Assembly (NCBI GenBank): GCA_030527185.1
Contig: JAUNBF010000003.1
Coordinates: 46,022-110,021, forward strand
Direction of reading: 5' to 3'
DNA from: Planctomycetia bacterium
Lineage (GTDB): Bacteria; Planctomycetota; Planctomycetia; Pirellulales; Thermoguttaceae
Length of the DNA stretch: 64,000 nucleotides
Shown here: positions 26,604-36,504 of the stretch, piece by piece
How the letters are laid out: each line of letters opens with the position of its first letter
Numbering within the stretch: the first letter of the stretch is position 1
Translations under genes and position numbers: made by a program
Notes under the pieces: generated by a model
Seen by the model: only the letters and a program-made list of their open reading frames with translations
The model's database searches: none
Told to the model about the DNA's origin: nothing

Positions 26604-26640
26604 AATCATTAATCATTAATCAGTACTTCATTAATCATTA
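26604..26640. repeat. Heptanucleotide repeat array H5
   Basis: AATCATT twice, AATCAGT, a short break, then ATTAATCATTA. It overlaps the GH97 stop codon at 26638, with TAA then TGA read on the minus strand. Confidence 0.75.
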
Positions 26641-28587
26641 TTCCAGGATTCCCACGACACCACCGGCAGGGGCCATGGGGAGGTGGAGCGTATCGGAGGC
26701 GCGGACTTTTCGCAGGGATAGAAGGGTGCCACGCCATTCCCCCTGTGCCTCGGAGGCTTCCGTCCAGAGTTTGAGCGTATAATCCCGGTTTGGCTCCAGA
26801 AAATCGAGCTTGACTTCGGAAATGTACGCTTCGGAACCGTTCGTCCCGCCTAAAAACCAGATGCCGTCTTTGTTTTTACGTGCGGTGACGATGTATTTTC
26901 CGATTTTCGCGTCGAGAACGCAGGTGTCTTCCCAGGTACTCTCCACACGCCGTAAAAATTCCTGTTCCGTGCCGAAAGCATTTCCCGTTTCGTTGTTGCG
27001 GATACTCCAAGCTCCGCGAATCACATGCGACGGGGCGTAGAGCGTCAAAAGAAGCGAAAGCTGATGGGCATGGGAACGATTTTTCACGTAAATGGCTGGT
27101 GTGTAATCAAACGGCCCGACCAGACCACGCGTGAAGGGAAGCGTCACGTCATGATACTCCGGGTGCCAGCCTTCCTGTCCGCCGCCCCCTTCCACATTCA
27201 TCAAACCGGGGTACGTCCGCGACATTCCGTCCGGCAAATAGGCATCGTGAACGCAAAGCCAGAGACGGTATTTGCTGGCAACCTCCACCAAACGGCGAAT
27301 ATCGTTGGTATCTTTGGTACTTCCATACGCCACGAACCCCGGCTTCAACCCTGCCAATCCCCACCGAGCATATTCCGCAAAAAGTTCGTCCAGATCGTAT
27401 TTTTTCAACATCCGGTCATTGATATAGAGACAAATCCCCACCCCTTTGGACTTGCCGTAAGCGATCAGTTTTTCCAAGTCCATATCGACGTAGGTGGAAG
27501 CCTTGAATCGCGGAAAATAGGGAACCAGCCCCTTCGCCACCTGATACGGATTCGGTTTCGTGTTCGCTCGCCACGTCGGGTCGGCGGCCTTGTCGGGATT
27601 GTTTTTCGCCCACTCCTCACATTCCGCGTCGGTATAAACCCACTCCGTGCCGTACCAGCCCCAGTCAATCTGGACGTAGCGAATCTGGTTCTCAGCCGCA
27701 AAATCGACCAACCCGATCAAATCGTTCATCCGAATCTGGCAGTTCATCGCGTTGCTGATCGTTTTGCCCGGCACCACCCAGGAACAATCGGACGTACAGG
27801 GAGGATTGAGGTTGGCAATGAAATACCCGTTTTCCACCAGACGTGCCTCATTTTCCGCCAACATCATCCCCCGCCACGGCGTGGTGAAGCGTCCCTCCCC
27901 CTCCGGCAACATCGTTTCCCGGACAGAGACCTGTAACGCACCATCCGCATTCTTGTTCAACTGAAATCGGGGATAATCCTGAACATACGCCTCCAGAATG
28001 CAGAAAACCTTCCCATCCGCGAATTTCCCGGTCAGCGGCGGGGAAGTCTTCTGGAAATCCGCCCACGGAACCGGTTTTTCAGGAAACGTATCTTCCGTCC
28101 AGGCAATCGGGAAAACCACCACGCTCGACGGAAGCCGAAAGGCTGTTTTTTCGCCTTGAATCAGGATGAAGTTTTCTCGTTTTTCCAGGAGGTACCGAAA
28201 CGCGAAACCTTCGTTGTAAACGCGGAATTCCACCCCCAAAACCCGACCGGAATTACCATTTTTCTCCCGAAAACGGAGTACCATCTGCTCGTACTTTTCA
28301 GGAATCACGGCATATTCGCCCCAGTGTGGCTTCCACTGTGAATCGACCCGGGTACGCTCAACATCCAGAAATTCCAGTTCCTTCAAACCCTCCGAAAAAA
28401 TCAGTCCCAATGGCGACGGTGCCACCACTTCCACACCATCATAATGGCAGGAATAGCTTATTTCACCCTCCTGAAATTCCACCTCCACCGCAATCCGACG
28501 GTCGGGTGAGAGAATTTTCTCCCCTGCCGACAACGACGCACAAAATCCCATCAGGACAAACACGATTCCTAAATAATGTATCTTCAT
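26638..28587 (-). CDS. GH97 family glycoside hydrolase (alpha-glucosidase/alpha-galactosidase)
   Basis: 649 aa, exported (signal peptide MKIHYLGIVFVLMGFCASLSA). The GH97 layout is clear: an N-terminal beta-super-sandwich (about 25-285), a catalytic TIM barrel (about 290-560) with YVQIDWGWYG, MNVEGGGGQEGW and TLPFTRGLVGPFDYTP, and a C-terminal beta domain. GH97 enzymes are either inverting alpha-glucosidases (SusB type) or retaining alpha-galactosidases, and the subtype was not resolved. The start follows a GGAAAAA site. It probably degrades alpha-linked glycans in the periplasm. Confidence 0.88.
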   Translation of the reverse strand: MKIHYLGIVFVLMGFCASLSAGEKILSPDRRIAVEVEFQEGEISYSCHYDGVEVVAPSPLGLIFSEGLKELEFLDVERTRVDSQWKPHWGEYAVIPEKYEQMVLRFREKNGNSGRVLGVEFRVYNEGFAFRYLLEKRENFILIQGEKTAFRLPSSVVVFPIAWTEDTFPEKPVPWADFQKTSPPLTGKFADGKVFCILEAYVQDYPRFQLNKNADGALQVSVRETMLPEGEGRFTTPWRGMMLAENEARLVENGYFIANLNPPCTSDCSWVVPGKTISNAMNCQIRMNDLIGLVDFAAENQIRYVQIDWGWYGTEWVYTDAECEEWAKNNPDKAADPTWRANTKPNPYQVAKGLVPYFPRFKASTYVDMDLEKLIAYGKSKGVGICLYINDRMLKKYDLDELFAEYARWGLAGLKPGFVAYGSTKDTNDIRRLVEVASKYRLWLCVHDAYLPDGMSRTYPGLMNVEGGGGQEGWHPEYHDVTLPFTRGLVGPFDYTPAIYVKNRSHAHQLSLLLTLYAPSHVIRGAWSIRNNETGNAFGTEQEFLRRVESTWEDTCVLDAKIGKYIVTARKNKDGIWFLGGTNGSEAYISEVKLDFLEPNRDYTLKLWTEASEAQGEWRGTLLSLRKVRASDTLHLPMAPAGGVVGILE

Positions 28588-28648
28588 TTTTTCCTTTTTT
28601 TATTGAAAATCTATCCTGAAAGTCAAAAATATACCAGTTGGAAGGTTC

Positions 28649-28877
28649 TATACCATCCACTTACACTCCACCAAGCCCCTTCCTTTGGGAGGGGTGGTAG
28701 CCGTCAGGCTACCGGGGTGGGCGGGGTAGAATGGCAAAGGGGTGTTCTATCGTAATTTACCCGATAGAATGTCGTTCTGCCATTTCACCAACCCACCCCC
28801 CGCTCTGTCGGGCGTACCCCTCCCAGAGGTAGGGGCTTTCTTTTCGTTTTCCTGAAATTCAAAGTGGAAGGAGTATA
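28649..28877. mobile_element. MITE-like palindromic element, copy B
   Basis: 229 bp starting TATACCATCCACTT and ending AAGTGGAAGGAGTATA, so imperfect terminal inverted repeats. The core has AAGCCCC ... GGTAGGGGCTT and the internal GTTCTATCGTAATTT palindrome. It has the same architecture as the copy at 63547 and encodes nothing. Confidence 0.8.
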
Positions 28878-28936
28878 GAAGGTTTATACGCTATTTGAAA
28901 AAATCTATTGGCCGAGGTTACGCGGCTAATATTTCC

Positions 28937-30424
28937 TTACAATCGAACTTCCGGGACGACAAACGGCTCACGCGGCGGTTTGGTCAACAACGCGTCGGCC
29001 TGCGGTTGGGAAAAGGTCTCCGTTTCGTTGGAAATCGAAATCGTTTCACCTGCCACAAAGGAAAGCTCCTTCCGAACGTCGCACCCTTCCAAAACGGCTC
29101 CTACATTGTCCAAAATCGCTTCCGCGCGTTCCCGCATTTCATTATTCATCGCTTGGCAACACTCCTCCCACGTCGCTTTCCGCCCCAGACGATACGATAG
29201 GTTCCCCAGGTGACACATGGCGGTTGAGTAATGCCCTTCCTCAATGGGAGCGTTGAGTTTTTCCGGGGCGTTTTCCTTCACGCATTGCAGGAAATTGCCA
29301 AACGCTCCTCCCGGTTGAGGCAAAGAGAGTGTCCCTTCCACAGTTCCAATTTTGGTTTTGGAGCCATCTTTCGCCACAAAAACGGGGCCACCTTCGTTGG
29401 TGACGTATCCTTCGTCGGTATGGAAAAAGGCCGTTTCCCGTGGAATCCAGTTGGCAGAACGGAGGTTGCATGCCGCGAAGTAGCAGGGAATCTCTCCGAA
29501 GAGATAACACGCCGCCTGAACATTGGGCGTTTCGGCCTGATCGGTCACGAAATTCCCCTTTTCTCCCGGCCAGACGCGGGTTCCCCAGGAAAAAACCTTC
29601 GTGGGATGTTGGTGTGGGTCGCCCAAGGCAAGTCGGCACATGTCGAAGTGGTGCGGGCCGTTGTTTCCAATCTCGCCATTGCCGAAATTCCAGAACCAAT
29701 GCCAGTTGTACGGCACCAGATTACCATGGTACGGCAGCATGGCGGAAGGCCCCACCCAGAGATTCCAGTCGAGCCACTCCGGCGGGGTGGTCGTCGGTTT
29801 GAAGCCCAGCCCGGTACGCGGACGGTGAGCAAACGCCTCGACAGCCGTCGGTTTTCCGTATTTTCCCGACCGAAATGCCGCGGCTGCCAGGTACCAGTTC
29901 GCGTCGCTGCGTCGCTGCGTGCCGTGCTGGATGCAGACGTTGTACTTTTTGGCCGCGTTGACACACTGTCGTCCCTCCCAGAGCGTATGGCTGCATGGTT
30001 TCTCCACGTAAACATGCTTCCCCGCCTGGCATCCCCAAACCGTCATCAGGGCGTGCCAGTGATTACATGTCGCAATGGAAATCGCATCGACGCTGGCATC
30101 TTCCAGAGCCTGCCGCACTTCCTGGAGTGCGCGGGGGGTTGCCTGGAATTTTTCCTCCAGCCGTTTTTTCGCCGCTTCCGCACGTTTCCGGTCGGCATCC
30201 ACCACATACAAAACTTCCGCGTCGTCACGTGACTGATACGTTTGCGCGTGAAAATTCCCCTGACCTCCCAGACCGATGACGGCGACACCCACCCGTTCGT
30301 TGGCACCCTGGGCGTGTGCTGGCAAAAATTGCGTGGAAAGCCCCAGCACCGTGGCGCTGGCTGCGGTTGTTTTCAAAAACTGACGGCGGGAAACAGACGA
30401 ACGAATCGGACGGTAAGATTTCAT
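28937..30424 (-). CDS. Tat-exported Gfo/Idh/MocA oxidoreductase
   Basis: 495 aa. The Tat signal is SSVSRRQFLKTTAASA (about 9-24), then the Rossmann NAD(P) site VGVAVIGLGGQGNFH, the Glu-Lys-Pro dehydrogenase motif VYVEKPCSHTLWE and the C-terminal Gfo/Idh beta sheet with GNNGPHHFDMCRLAL. The family oxidises or epimerises sugars and cyclitols with a tightly bound nucleotide cofactor. ATG 30424 has AGGAG 6 nt upstream; a longer frame to 30505 lacks a site. Multiple Tat-exported paralogs are typical of planctomycetes. Confidence 0.88.
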   Translation of the reverse strand: MKSYRPIRSSVSRRQFLKTTAASATVLGLSTQFLPAHAQGANERVGVAVIGLGGQGNFHAQTYQSRDDAEVLYVVDADRKRAEAAKKRLEEKFQATPRALQEVRQALEDASVDAISIATCNHWHALMTVWGCQAGKHVYVEKPCSHTLWEGRQCVNAAKKYNVCIQHGTQRRSDANWYLAAAAFRSGKYGKPTAVEAFAHRPRTGLGFKPTTTPPEWLDWNLWVGPSAMLPYHGNLVPYNWHWFWNFGNGEIGNNGPHHFDMCRLALGDPHQHPTKVFSWGTRVWPGEKGNFVTDQAETPNVQAACYLFGEIPCYFAACNLRSANWIPRETAFFHTDEGYVTNEGGPVFVAKDGSKTKIGTVEGTLSLPQPGGAFGNFLQCVKENAPEKLNAPIEEGHYSTAMCHLGNLSYRLGRKATWEECCQAMNNEMRERAEAILDNVGAVLEGCDVRKELSFVAGETISISNETETFSQPQADALLTKPPREPFVVPEVRL

Positions 30425-30616
30425 GGCAATCTCCTGGAAAGCAAAAATTTCTATCGGAAAACAAATACTCCTTTCAGTGTAACCTTTTCCGGGGGTGTTT
30501 GTCAAGGTGGGAGGGAAAAAGTCCCACCCTTGCGGTTCCCGGCAGGATGGTTTATACTGGAAGAGGTGTTGTTCCTATCGAAAATATCATGCTGAAAGAT
30601 TGTTTGGGAGAAATTC

Positions 30617-31972
30617 ATGTCCGAGAAAAAAGTTTCCCCATGGTTGCAGACGAGTATTGCTGCCATGACGAGTTATATCGACGCGGGAAGTATCGTCGCC
30701 ATTGGAGCCGGGTTGTCGTTGTGGGAATCGTATCTGGGGTTGAGCCGTTTTCAAGTCGGACTGCTGACAGCGTTCAGTTCCAATGCTCTGGGAGCCGCGA
30801 TCGGAGCTCTTCTGGGAGGAATGTTGTGCGACCGTTGGGGGCGGAAGTTCGTTTACACCTACGATTTGATTCTCTACATGCTCGGAATGTTGCTGGTGGT
30901 TTTCGGGCTGCATTACGGGATGTTGTTTGTCGGATTCATGATGGTGGGGATTGCGGTGGGGGCGGATGTCGTCGCCTCGTGGACGCTCATCGCGGAACAG
31001 GCTCCTGCCCAAAACCGGGCACGGCATTGCGGCGCGGCTCAATTCGCGTGGGCATTGGGACCGGCGGTGGTGCTGATGATGTCGGTGGGGTTGGGACTGG
31101 CGTTTCAGTCCATGGCCAATTGGGAGTTGGTTTCTCACTGGGGCGAAAAGGAAATTCTGTGGGGAAATTACGCACTCCTGGCGAATCGAATCGTTTTCGG
31201 GCACCTGATTGTGGTGGCCTTCATCACCTGGTTGTTGCGGCTGCGAATGCCGGAATCGGAAAACTGGAAGGCGGCCAAGGCGAGAGAAAAGGCGTTGGAG
31301 GAAGCGGGCGAAAAGAAAAAATCGGCTTTTCGGGAACTTCTTTTGCCGGTCAACGTCAAAACCGTTCTTTTTTTGTGCGGCGTGTATGTCATCTGGAATC
31401 TCTGCGCGGGAACGATGGGAATTCTCATGCCGTATATCTATGAAAATGTCTGCCAGATCAGCAACACTATGTCGTGTGCCCTGACGATCATCATTTTCCT
31501 GACCTCCACCATTTCGACGCTCCTGATTTTCATGTGGTGGGGAGACCGGTGGAGCCGACGTTGGATTTACTTTGCCATGGCGGCTCTTTTCGTGCTGGCG
31601 TGGAGCCTGTTCCTACTCCCGGCGGCCTGGATTACACTTCCGGTACTGATTCTTTTTGCCGTTCTGGTCGGTATCAACAACGGTTCCGGCCAGCAGGCTT
31701 TTTACCAACTCTGGTGCAGTGAACTTTTCCCCGCCCGGTATCGTGCCAGTGCCCAGGGATTCACCTTTTTTGCCGCACGTATCACCGTTGGAATCTGGAC
31801 CGCCCTGGTTCCGATGATCATGGCCAGCTCCTACGGTTTCCCCCTGGCCGCCAAATGTATGGTCGGGTTTGCTCTTTTCAGCCTCCTGGTAGGGACGCTC
31901 TACGCTCCCGACACCTCCGGCAAGACGCTGGAACAAATCGAACGGGAACGGTACGGTGAAAAAGGGGGTTGA
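30617..31972 (+). CDS. MFS transporter, sugar/inositol porter type
   Basis: 451 aa with 12 predicted membrane segments. The intracellular loop 2-3 motif is GGMLCDRWGRKFV, RMPESENW follows TM6 (the PESPRW-like motif of sugar porters) and GDRWSRRW is the loop 8-9 motif. It probably imports a sugar or polyol by proton symport. It is followed 120 bp later by hisD under its own promoter, so the two are not clearly an operon. Confidence 0.82.
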   Translation: MSEKKVSPWLQTSIAAMTSYIDAGSIVAIGAGLSLWESYLGLSRFQVGLLTAFSSNALGAAIGALLGGMLCDRWGRKFVYTYDLILYMLGMLLVVFGLHYGMLFVGFMMVGIAVGADVVASWTLIAEQAPAQNRARHCGAAQFAWALGPAVVLMMSVGLGLAFQSMANWELVSHWGEKEILWGNYALLANRIVFGHLIVVAFITWLLRLRMPESENWKAAKAREKALEEAGEKKKSAFRELLLPVNVKTVLFLCGVYVIWNLCAGTMGILMPYIYENVCQISNTMSCALTIIIFLTSTISTLLIFMWWGDRWSRRWIYFAMAALFVLAWSLFLLPAAWITLPVLILFAVLVGINNGSGQQAFYQLWCSELFPARYRASAQGFTFFAARITVGIWTALVPMIMASSYGFPLAAKCMVGFALFSLLVGTLYAPDTSGKTLEQIERERYGEKGG

Positions 31973-31983
31973 ATCGGTCGGAC

Positions 31984-32011
31984 TTGTCAAAAGCCTGGAA
32001 TGTTTTATAAT
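31984..32011 (+). promoter_or_regulatory. Sigma70-type promoter of hisD
   Basis: TTGTCA (31984-31989), 16-bp spacer, TATAAT (32006-32011), about 83 bp before the hisD ATG. Confidence 0.65.
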
Positions 32012-32094
32012 GGGCAATTCCTGGCGTCTGGTTCCATTATCAACATGGTAAAACGGAGCATTGAGAAAAAACAAAAGAGGAGGAGTTGTCCACA

Positions 32095-33447
32095 ATGGCA
32101 CTGAATATTCCCTGGTTTGACAGTTCACGCGATGACATTTCGGTTCAAATGGCTCAACTGCGAAAGAAGCTCAGCCCTCGCGGCGACGTGGTTTCGGAAG
32201 CGGGGCAGCGAAAAACCATGGAAATCTTCGGAAAACCGTTGACTCCTCAGGAAGTCGTGGCACAAATTTGTCAGGATGTGGAGGAAAAAGGGCTGGAAGC
32301 GGTTCTGGACTACTCCCGGCGAATCGATGGAGCCGATTTGACATTGGCGGAATTGCGCGTCCCGGAAGAGGAGATGGCAGAGGCACATCGACAGGCTTCC
32401 CCGGAATTTTTGCAGGCCATCCGCCACATTCACGACAATATCCGACGTTTCCAGACCGCCATTTTACACCGCGACGTGGAGGTTCCCATCGAAGGGGGCT
32501 ACTTGAAACAGCGTTACCGTCCCCTGCAACGCATCGGCATTTGCGTTCCCGGCGGTGCGGCCGCGTATCCTTCCACCGTTTTGATGACCGCCATTCCAGC
32601 GTTGGTGGCAGGCGTTCCTGAAATTGCGGTCGTTGCCCCTCCCACAGCCAACGGTGCGTACAATCGTGATATGCTGGCGACCTGCTACGAAATTGGCGTT
32701 CGGGAAGTCTATCGTGTCGGAGGTGCCCAGGCCGTCGCGGCCATGGCGTATGGAGTGGAAGGGTTGCCACGGGTGGACAAAATCGTCGGGCCGGGAAATC
32801 TCTTTGTGGCACTGGCTAAAAAACGGGTTTACGGCGAAGTGGACATCGATTCCATTGCCGGTCCCAGCGAAGTGGTGGTGATTGTCGATCGCTCCACGCA
32901 GACGCAATACACCGCTCTCGATCTGATTGCTCAGGCGGAACATGCCCCAGGAGCCAGTATTCTGATCGGCCACGAACGGGATGTTCTGGAAGCGGCCGTC
33001 GATACACTGGACGCGGCTTTAAATCGGCTCGAACGCGGAGAGTGGGCACGGCAAAGTCTCGAAGCATTTGGAGCCGTCATTCTGGCCAAGGATGTGGAGG
33101 AAGTCTGCCAATTGACCGATTTGCTGGCACCGGAACACCTGCACATTGCCACGTCCAATGCCGCCGAACTGGAAGAAAAAATCCATCACGCGGGGGCGGT
33201 TTTTCTCGGAAACGCAACCCCTGTCGCGGTGGGGGATTATGCCGCTGGCCCGTCCCACGTCCTCCCGACCAGTGGCACGGCACGATTTGCCCATGGCCTC
33301 TCCTCGAACGATTTCCTCCGCTCTCACAGCGTCATTCATCTGGAACAGGAGGGTTTGCGGCGACTCGCCCCCGACATCGCTATTTTGGCTACCCAAGAAG
33401 GCCTCACCGCCCATCGACAGAGCGTGGTGGAACGGGTGGAACCCTAG
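32095..33447 (+). CDS. hisD: Histidinol dehydrogenase
   Basis: 450 aa. The NAD region has GICVPGGAAAYPSTVLM, IVGPGNLFVALAKK and SIAGPSEVVVI. The zinc/active-site region is LIAQAEHAPGAS with the later conserved HVLPTSGTARF and LSSNDFLR. It carries out the last two steps of histidine synthesis (histidinol to histidine, two NAD). No other his gene is nearby. ATG 32095 has AGGAG 9 nt upstream; a TTG at 32086 would add three residues. The stop TAG lies within the end of a dispersed repeat. Confidence 0.93.
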   Translation: MALNIPWFDSSRDDISVQMAQLRKKLSPRGDVVSEAGQRKTMEIFGKPLTPQEVVAQICQDVEEKGLEAVLDYSRRIDGADLTLAELRVPEEEMAEAHRQASPEFLQAIRHIHDNIRRFQTAILHRDVEVPIEGGYLKQRYRPLQRIGICVPGGAAAYPSTVLMTAIPALVAGVPEIAVVAPPTANGAYNRDMLATCYEIGVREVYRVGGAQAVAAMAYGVEGLPRVDKIVGPGNLFVALAKKRVYGEVDIDSIAGPSEVVVIVDRSTQTQYTALDLIAQAEHAPGASILIGHERDVLEAAVDTLDAALNRLERGEWARQSLEAFGAVILAKDVEEVCQLTDLLAPEHLHIATSNAAELEEKIHHAGAVFLGNATPVAVGDYAAGPSHVLPTSGTARFAHGLSSNDFLRSHSVIHLEQEGLRRLAPDIAILATQEGLTAHRQSVVERVEP

Positions 33448-33543
33448 TACTTTGTTAAATTGATAATTATGGATGTTCATGCCGTATTTTCAAGGGTGAT
33501 TGTGTATGACTCATGATATTTACAAGTTTCACAAAGTACTAGG
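33443..33543 (+). mobile_element. Dispersed 101-bp repeat R2, copy a
   Basis: Perfect terminal inverted repeats CCTAGTACTTTGT ... ACAAAGTACTAGG. The interior includes TTGATAATTATGG and GGCATGAACATC-type sequence also found at 20202-20284. It lacks coding capacity. The left end provides the hisD stop (CCC TAG). Confidence 0.8.
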
Positions 33544-33691
33544 TCAATTTCTTTCCACTATCCCGAGGGTGTGAGTCCTTTCATCGATTGAGTCAAAGTG
33601 GAATGTTCGGGTGGGGAAGAAATTTTCCTCGGGAAGGCAGGGGGTTTTACGACTAATTTTTCATTTTTTTCTCTTTTTTTTCAATTTTTCC

Positions 33692-33720
33692 TTGACAAAG
33701 TCAATCGTTTCATGTAAAAT
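33692..33720 (+). promoter_or_regulatory. Strong sigma70-type promoter of the PEP-CTERM gene
   Basis: TTGACA (33692-33697), 17-bp spacer, TAAAAT (33715-33720), about 57 bp upstream of ATG 33778. It is one of the best consensus promoters in the window. Confidence 0.75.
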
Positions 33721-33777
33721 AGTGAAGTTGGGTATTCCATCGAGTCATTCATTCCTTTTTTCAATGAGGAGACAAAC

Positions 33778-35228
33778 ATGAACAAACTTTCCATTTTCAC
33801 CCCCCCCCCCAACTTAACGTTTGGGTAGGCGGATGGGTTCTCTGTTTTCTGGGAGGAATCTCTTCTTCCCTCACGGCACAGGAGTACGTCTGGACAGGCG
33901 GTGGTGCCGATTCTCAATTCATTACGGCGGAAAACTGGGGCGGTGTAGCTCTCTTTTCCACAAACTGGGCAAATCTGACGCATAACGACATAAGTCCCTC
34001 CACAATTCTCTTTCCTGTTGGAGCGAGTGGACAAATCAACGGATTCGACATTACCAACACAAACATCTCCATTGGCGGAAAACTGGAATCCCTCCATCCC
34101 AATGCCAATGGTTTCTGGATGCGGGGAAATGTTCACCTGACGTTCCTTTCCACGGCCGAGATAACTTTCTTAACGGAAAATCCAAAATATGGAACGCAAT
34201 TAACGATGGCAGGCAGCGGCAATACCCTTAACTTCCACAATGACAGTCGGTATGAATTCGACAGGATGTTTGTTTCCGCTTACGATGGTGGAGGAGGAAG
34301 TAACAATGTTGTTAATCAACATGCAGGAAATGTTACTGCGAATGGACTTTGGTTAGGAACTTATACTCTCGATTTTTCCCAAAATACCAGCCAATACAAC
34401 TTATACGGCGGAAGTTTTGCGGTAAATGCCATGAGAATCCAGACTGACGATACCACCATTACCACCATGGGTCGTGGGGAAGCCAATATCTATGGCGGAA
34501 TGTTTACGGCCAACTCGCTGACGGGTGGACAGTCGGTTTCCGGTGGGGTGACTTATCGTGGTGACATCGACATTCATCTGAGCGAAAAATCGGTGGCTGG
34601 TTTTGGAACGTTCGGCGTGACGGGAAACTCGTCTTACAAGGGAAACGTGACCGTTTCGGTGGATGCTCCCATCCTGACGCTTTCGCCGGATGTTGTGGGA
34701 AAAAATCTGGTTCATTTTGCTGGTGACGTCGATACGAACATGCAGTTGACGACCAACAGTTCGTTGATTTCCATTTCCGACGACAGGAAAACGGCTCGTC
34801 TTGATGCCTCGAAAGACGTGACTCCGGTGGACGGATATGTGGTGGGAGGTTCCCTTTCCTTTGCGGAAGCCGTTACGGGTGGGTACCTGCGAATCGAGCC
34901 TTCGGACGATCCTTATACCATGCTCCTTACCACGACAGAATTTGCCAATGAGGAGGCGATTGATGCTTTTGCCGACTGGCTGAATGCCAACGTGGAAAAC
35001 TACAGCGTCACACCCGCCGGGCTGGACGGATTGCAAATCGAAACCTTTACCACCGGTTCCGGTTCGGTTTTTCTCTGGGATTTTTCCGATTATACGTCGG
35101 GGAACGTGGGCGTTTGGGGAATCTCGACGCGGCATGTTCCTGAACCACATACCTGGATTTTGGCACTTTTGGGAATCATTTTGTACTGGGGGAAATTTTA
35201 TGCGAAAAAACGGGTTTACGCTGGTTGA
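33778..35228 (+). CDS. PEP-CTERM surface protein, frame broken at a C11 tract (possible phase-OFF gene)
   Basis: ATG 33778 has GAGGAG 7-12 nt upstream and a strong promoter. After seven codons the frame enters eleven C's (33800-33810) and stops at TAG soon after. One extra C (or two fewer) joins the start to a frame open to 35228. That frame gives a signal peptide core ([22 protein letters not shown]) and a beta-rich Gly/Thr/Asn-rich body with the motif VWTGGG ... ENW. The C-terminal PEP-CTERM sorting signal has VPEP, a hydrophobic helix and a KKR tail. PEP-CTERM proteins are processed by exosortase in the inner membrane. In the body frame a TGA lies upstream of the tract, and the first in-frame ATG is only at 34119, so no intact exported protein is made from this sequence. 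The 3' end overlaps the DUF1559 gene by 29 bp. Confidence 0.75.
33800..33810 (+). repeat. Homopolymer C11 tract in signal-peptide region
   Basis: Eleven C's, 22 nt after the ATG of the PEP-CTERM gene, the longest homopolymer noticed in the window. Twelve or nine C's would restore the reading frame. Confidence 0.88.
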
Positions 35229-36150
35229 ATTGTTGGTGGTCATTGCCATCATCGGGATGTTGGTGGGACTTTTGCTCCCGGCAGTGCAACAGGCACGAGA
35301 GGCGGCTCGGCAAATGCAGTGCAACAACCACCTGCGGCAGCAGGCTTTGGCAGGAATGAATCTGGAATCGACGCACCGGCATCTTCCCACGGGAGGGTGG
35401 GGATCTTTCTGGTGCGGTGATGCCGATTTGGGATTTGGAATTCATCAGCCAGGAAGTTGGACGTTTTCGCTCCTTCCGTATTTGGAGCAAAATGCCTTGT
35501 ATCAGTTGGGACAAAATGGCGTGGAGGAGACTGACGACGTTCAGAAAGAGGGAGCCAAAACACGCGCGGAAACGCCGGTTGCCCTCTTTCTCTGTCCCTC
35601 GCGTCGGACACCTCAGTTGTATCCCTACACCGGAGCCAATCTCAATAATATGGCGACGCTCCAACGGTGTGCCAAGTTGGATTACGCGGCCAACGCGGCG
35701 TTGGAAAATGCGGGTGCCATGCTGAGCAATTCCCCGGGTACCGTTTTGGAAGGGAAAACGGTTGCCACCAACCCTGCCAATAACAAAGGGGTCGTCTACT
35801 ACAAAAGTATCACAACGCTGGGAGAAATTCGCGATGGCACGACCAATACCTATTTTTTGGGCGAAAAATACGTCCTTCCCGATGCCTACGAAACGGGAAA
35901 TGCGGCAGGAGACGATCTGACGCAATGGAACGGTGGCGACGACGATAACGTCCGCCTCGTTACCTATGTTCCGCAACAGGATCGTCTCGGCCTCAATTCC
36001 GGTACGCACTGGGGAAGTTGTCATGCCGGGAGTTTCGGAATGGCAATGTGCGATGCCTCCGTGCAACGCGTTTCCTACAGTATCGACACGGAAATTCACT
36101 CGTATCTGGGACAACGGGCGGATGGAAAGGTGGCGAGAATTCCTGATTAG
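35200..36150 (+). CDS. DUF1559 prepilin-like protein
   Basis: 316 aa. The type IV prepilin/type II pseudopilin N-terminus has the short basic leader MRKNG, then [14 protein letters not shown] (cleavage before Phe, Glu at +5) and [17 protein letters not shown], the planctomycete DUF1559 signature. The C-terminal part ends with the family-typical [20 protein letters not shown]. Such proteins are abundant in planctomycetes and probably form fibres or pseudopili. ATG 35200 lies inside the 3' end of the PEP-CTERM gene, so translation is likely coupled to it. A longer frame to 34984 is antisense-free but not homologous. Confidence 0.9.
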   Translation: MRKNGFTLVELLVVIAIIGMLVGLLLPAVQQAREAARQMQCNNHLRQQALAGMNLESTHRHLPTGGWGSFWCGDADLGFGIHQPGSWTFSLLPYLEQNALYQLGQNGVEETDDVQKEGAKTRAETPVALFLCPSRRTPQLYPYTGANLNNMATLQRCAKLDYAANAALENAGAMLSNSPGTVLEGKTVATNPANNKGVVYYKSITTLGEIRDGTTNTYFLGEKYVLPDAYETGNAAGDDLTQWNGGDDDNVRLVTYVPQQDRLGLNSGTHWGSCHAGSFGMAMCDASVQRVSYSIDTEIHSYLGQRADGKVARIPD

Positions 36151-36504
36151 AGCGGTTTAAATTGGTAATTGTCCATAGGAGCCGTCAACGAAGCGCAAGC
36201 GGCGTCCCGCCAACACGTTTTCCGGGCTTTGTCCTCCATTCACGGCTCATGAAATAATGGATGTAACAGAAGGTGGCTAGATTTAAGGACTTCGGTCAAT
36301 GGTATTTTGCGGATTCCTGGAACTGGGGGACCGTGGCGAGATTTGCCGAAGCGGTACGGCAAACGGAAATCGGTTTGCAATCGTTATGTAAGGGGGTCGC
36401 TGAATGTTTTGATAGGAATCCGTCCTTTTTGCCAGGTTTGCCCAATCGTGGAAAGGGGATTCAGCGTCTTCCCTTTCTGCTTTCCGTTTTTTCCAAAAGG
36501 TCTT
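36151..36504. other. Intergenic, no gene seen
   Basis: About 350 bp between convergent genes. Short open frames lack ribosome sites and homology-like composition. No tRNA, clear terminator or known repeat was recognised. Confidence 0.4.

Noticed and set aside
36151..36504. Short open frames in this gap as a gene
   Set aside because: No ribosome site and no protein-like composition.
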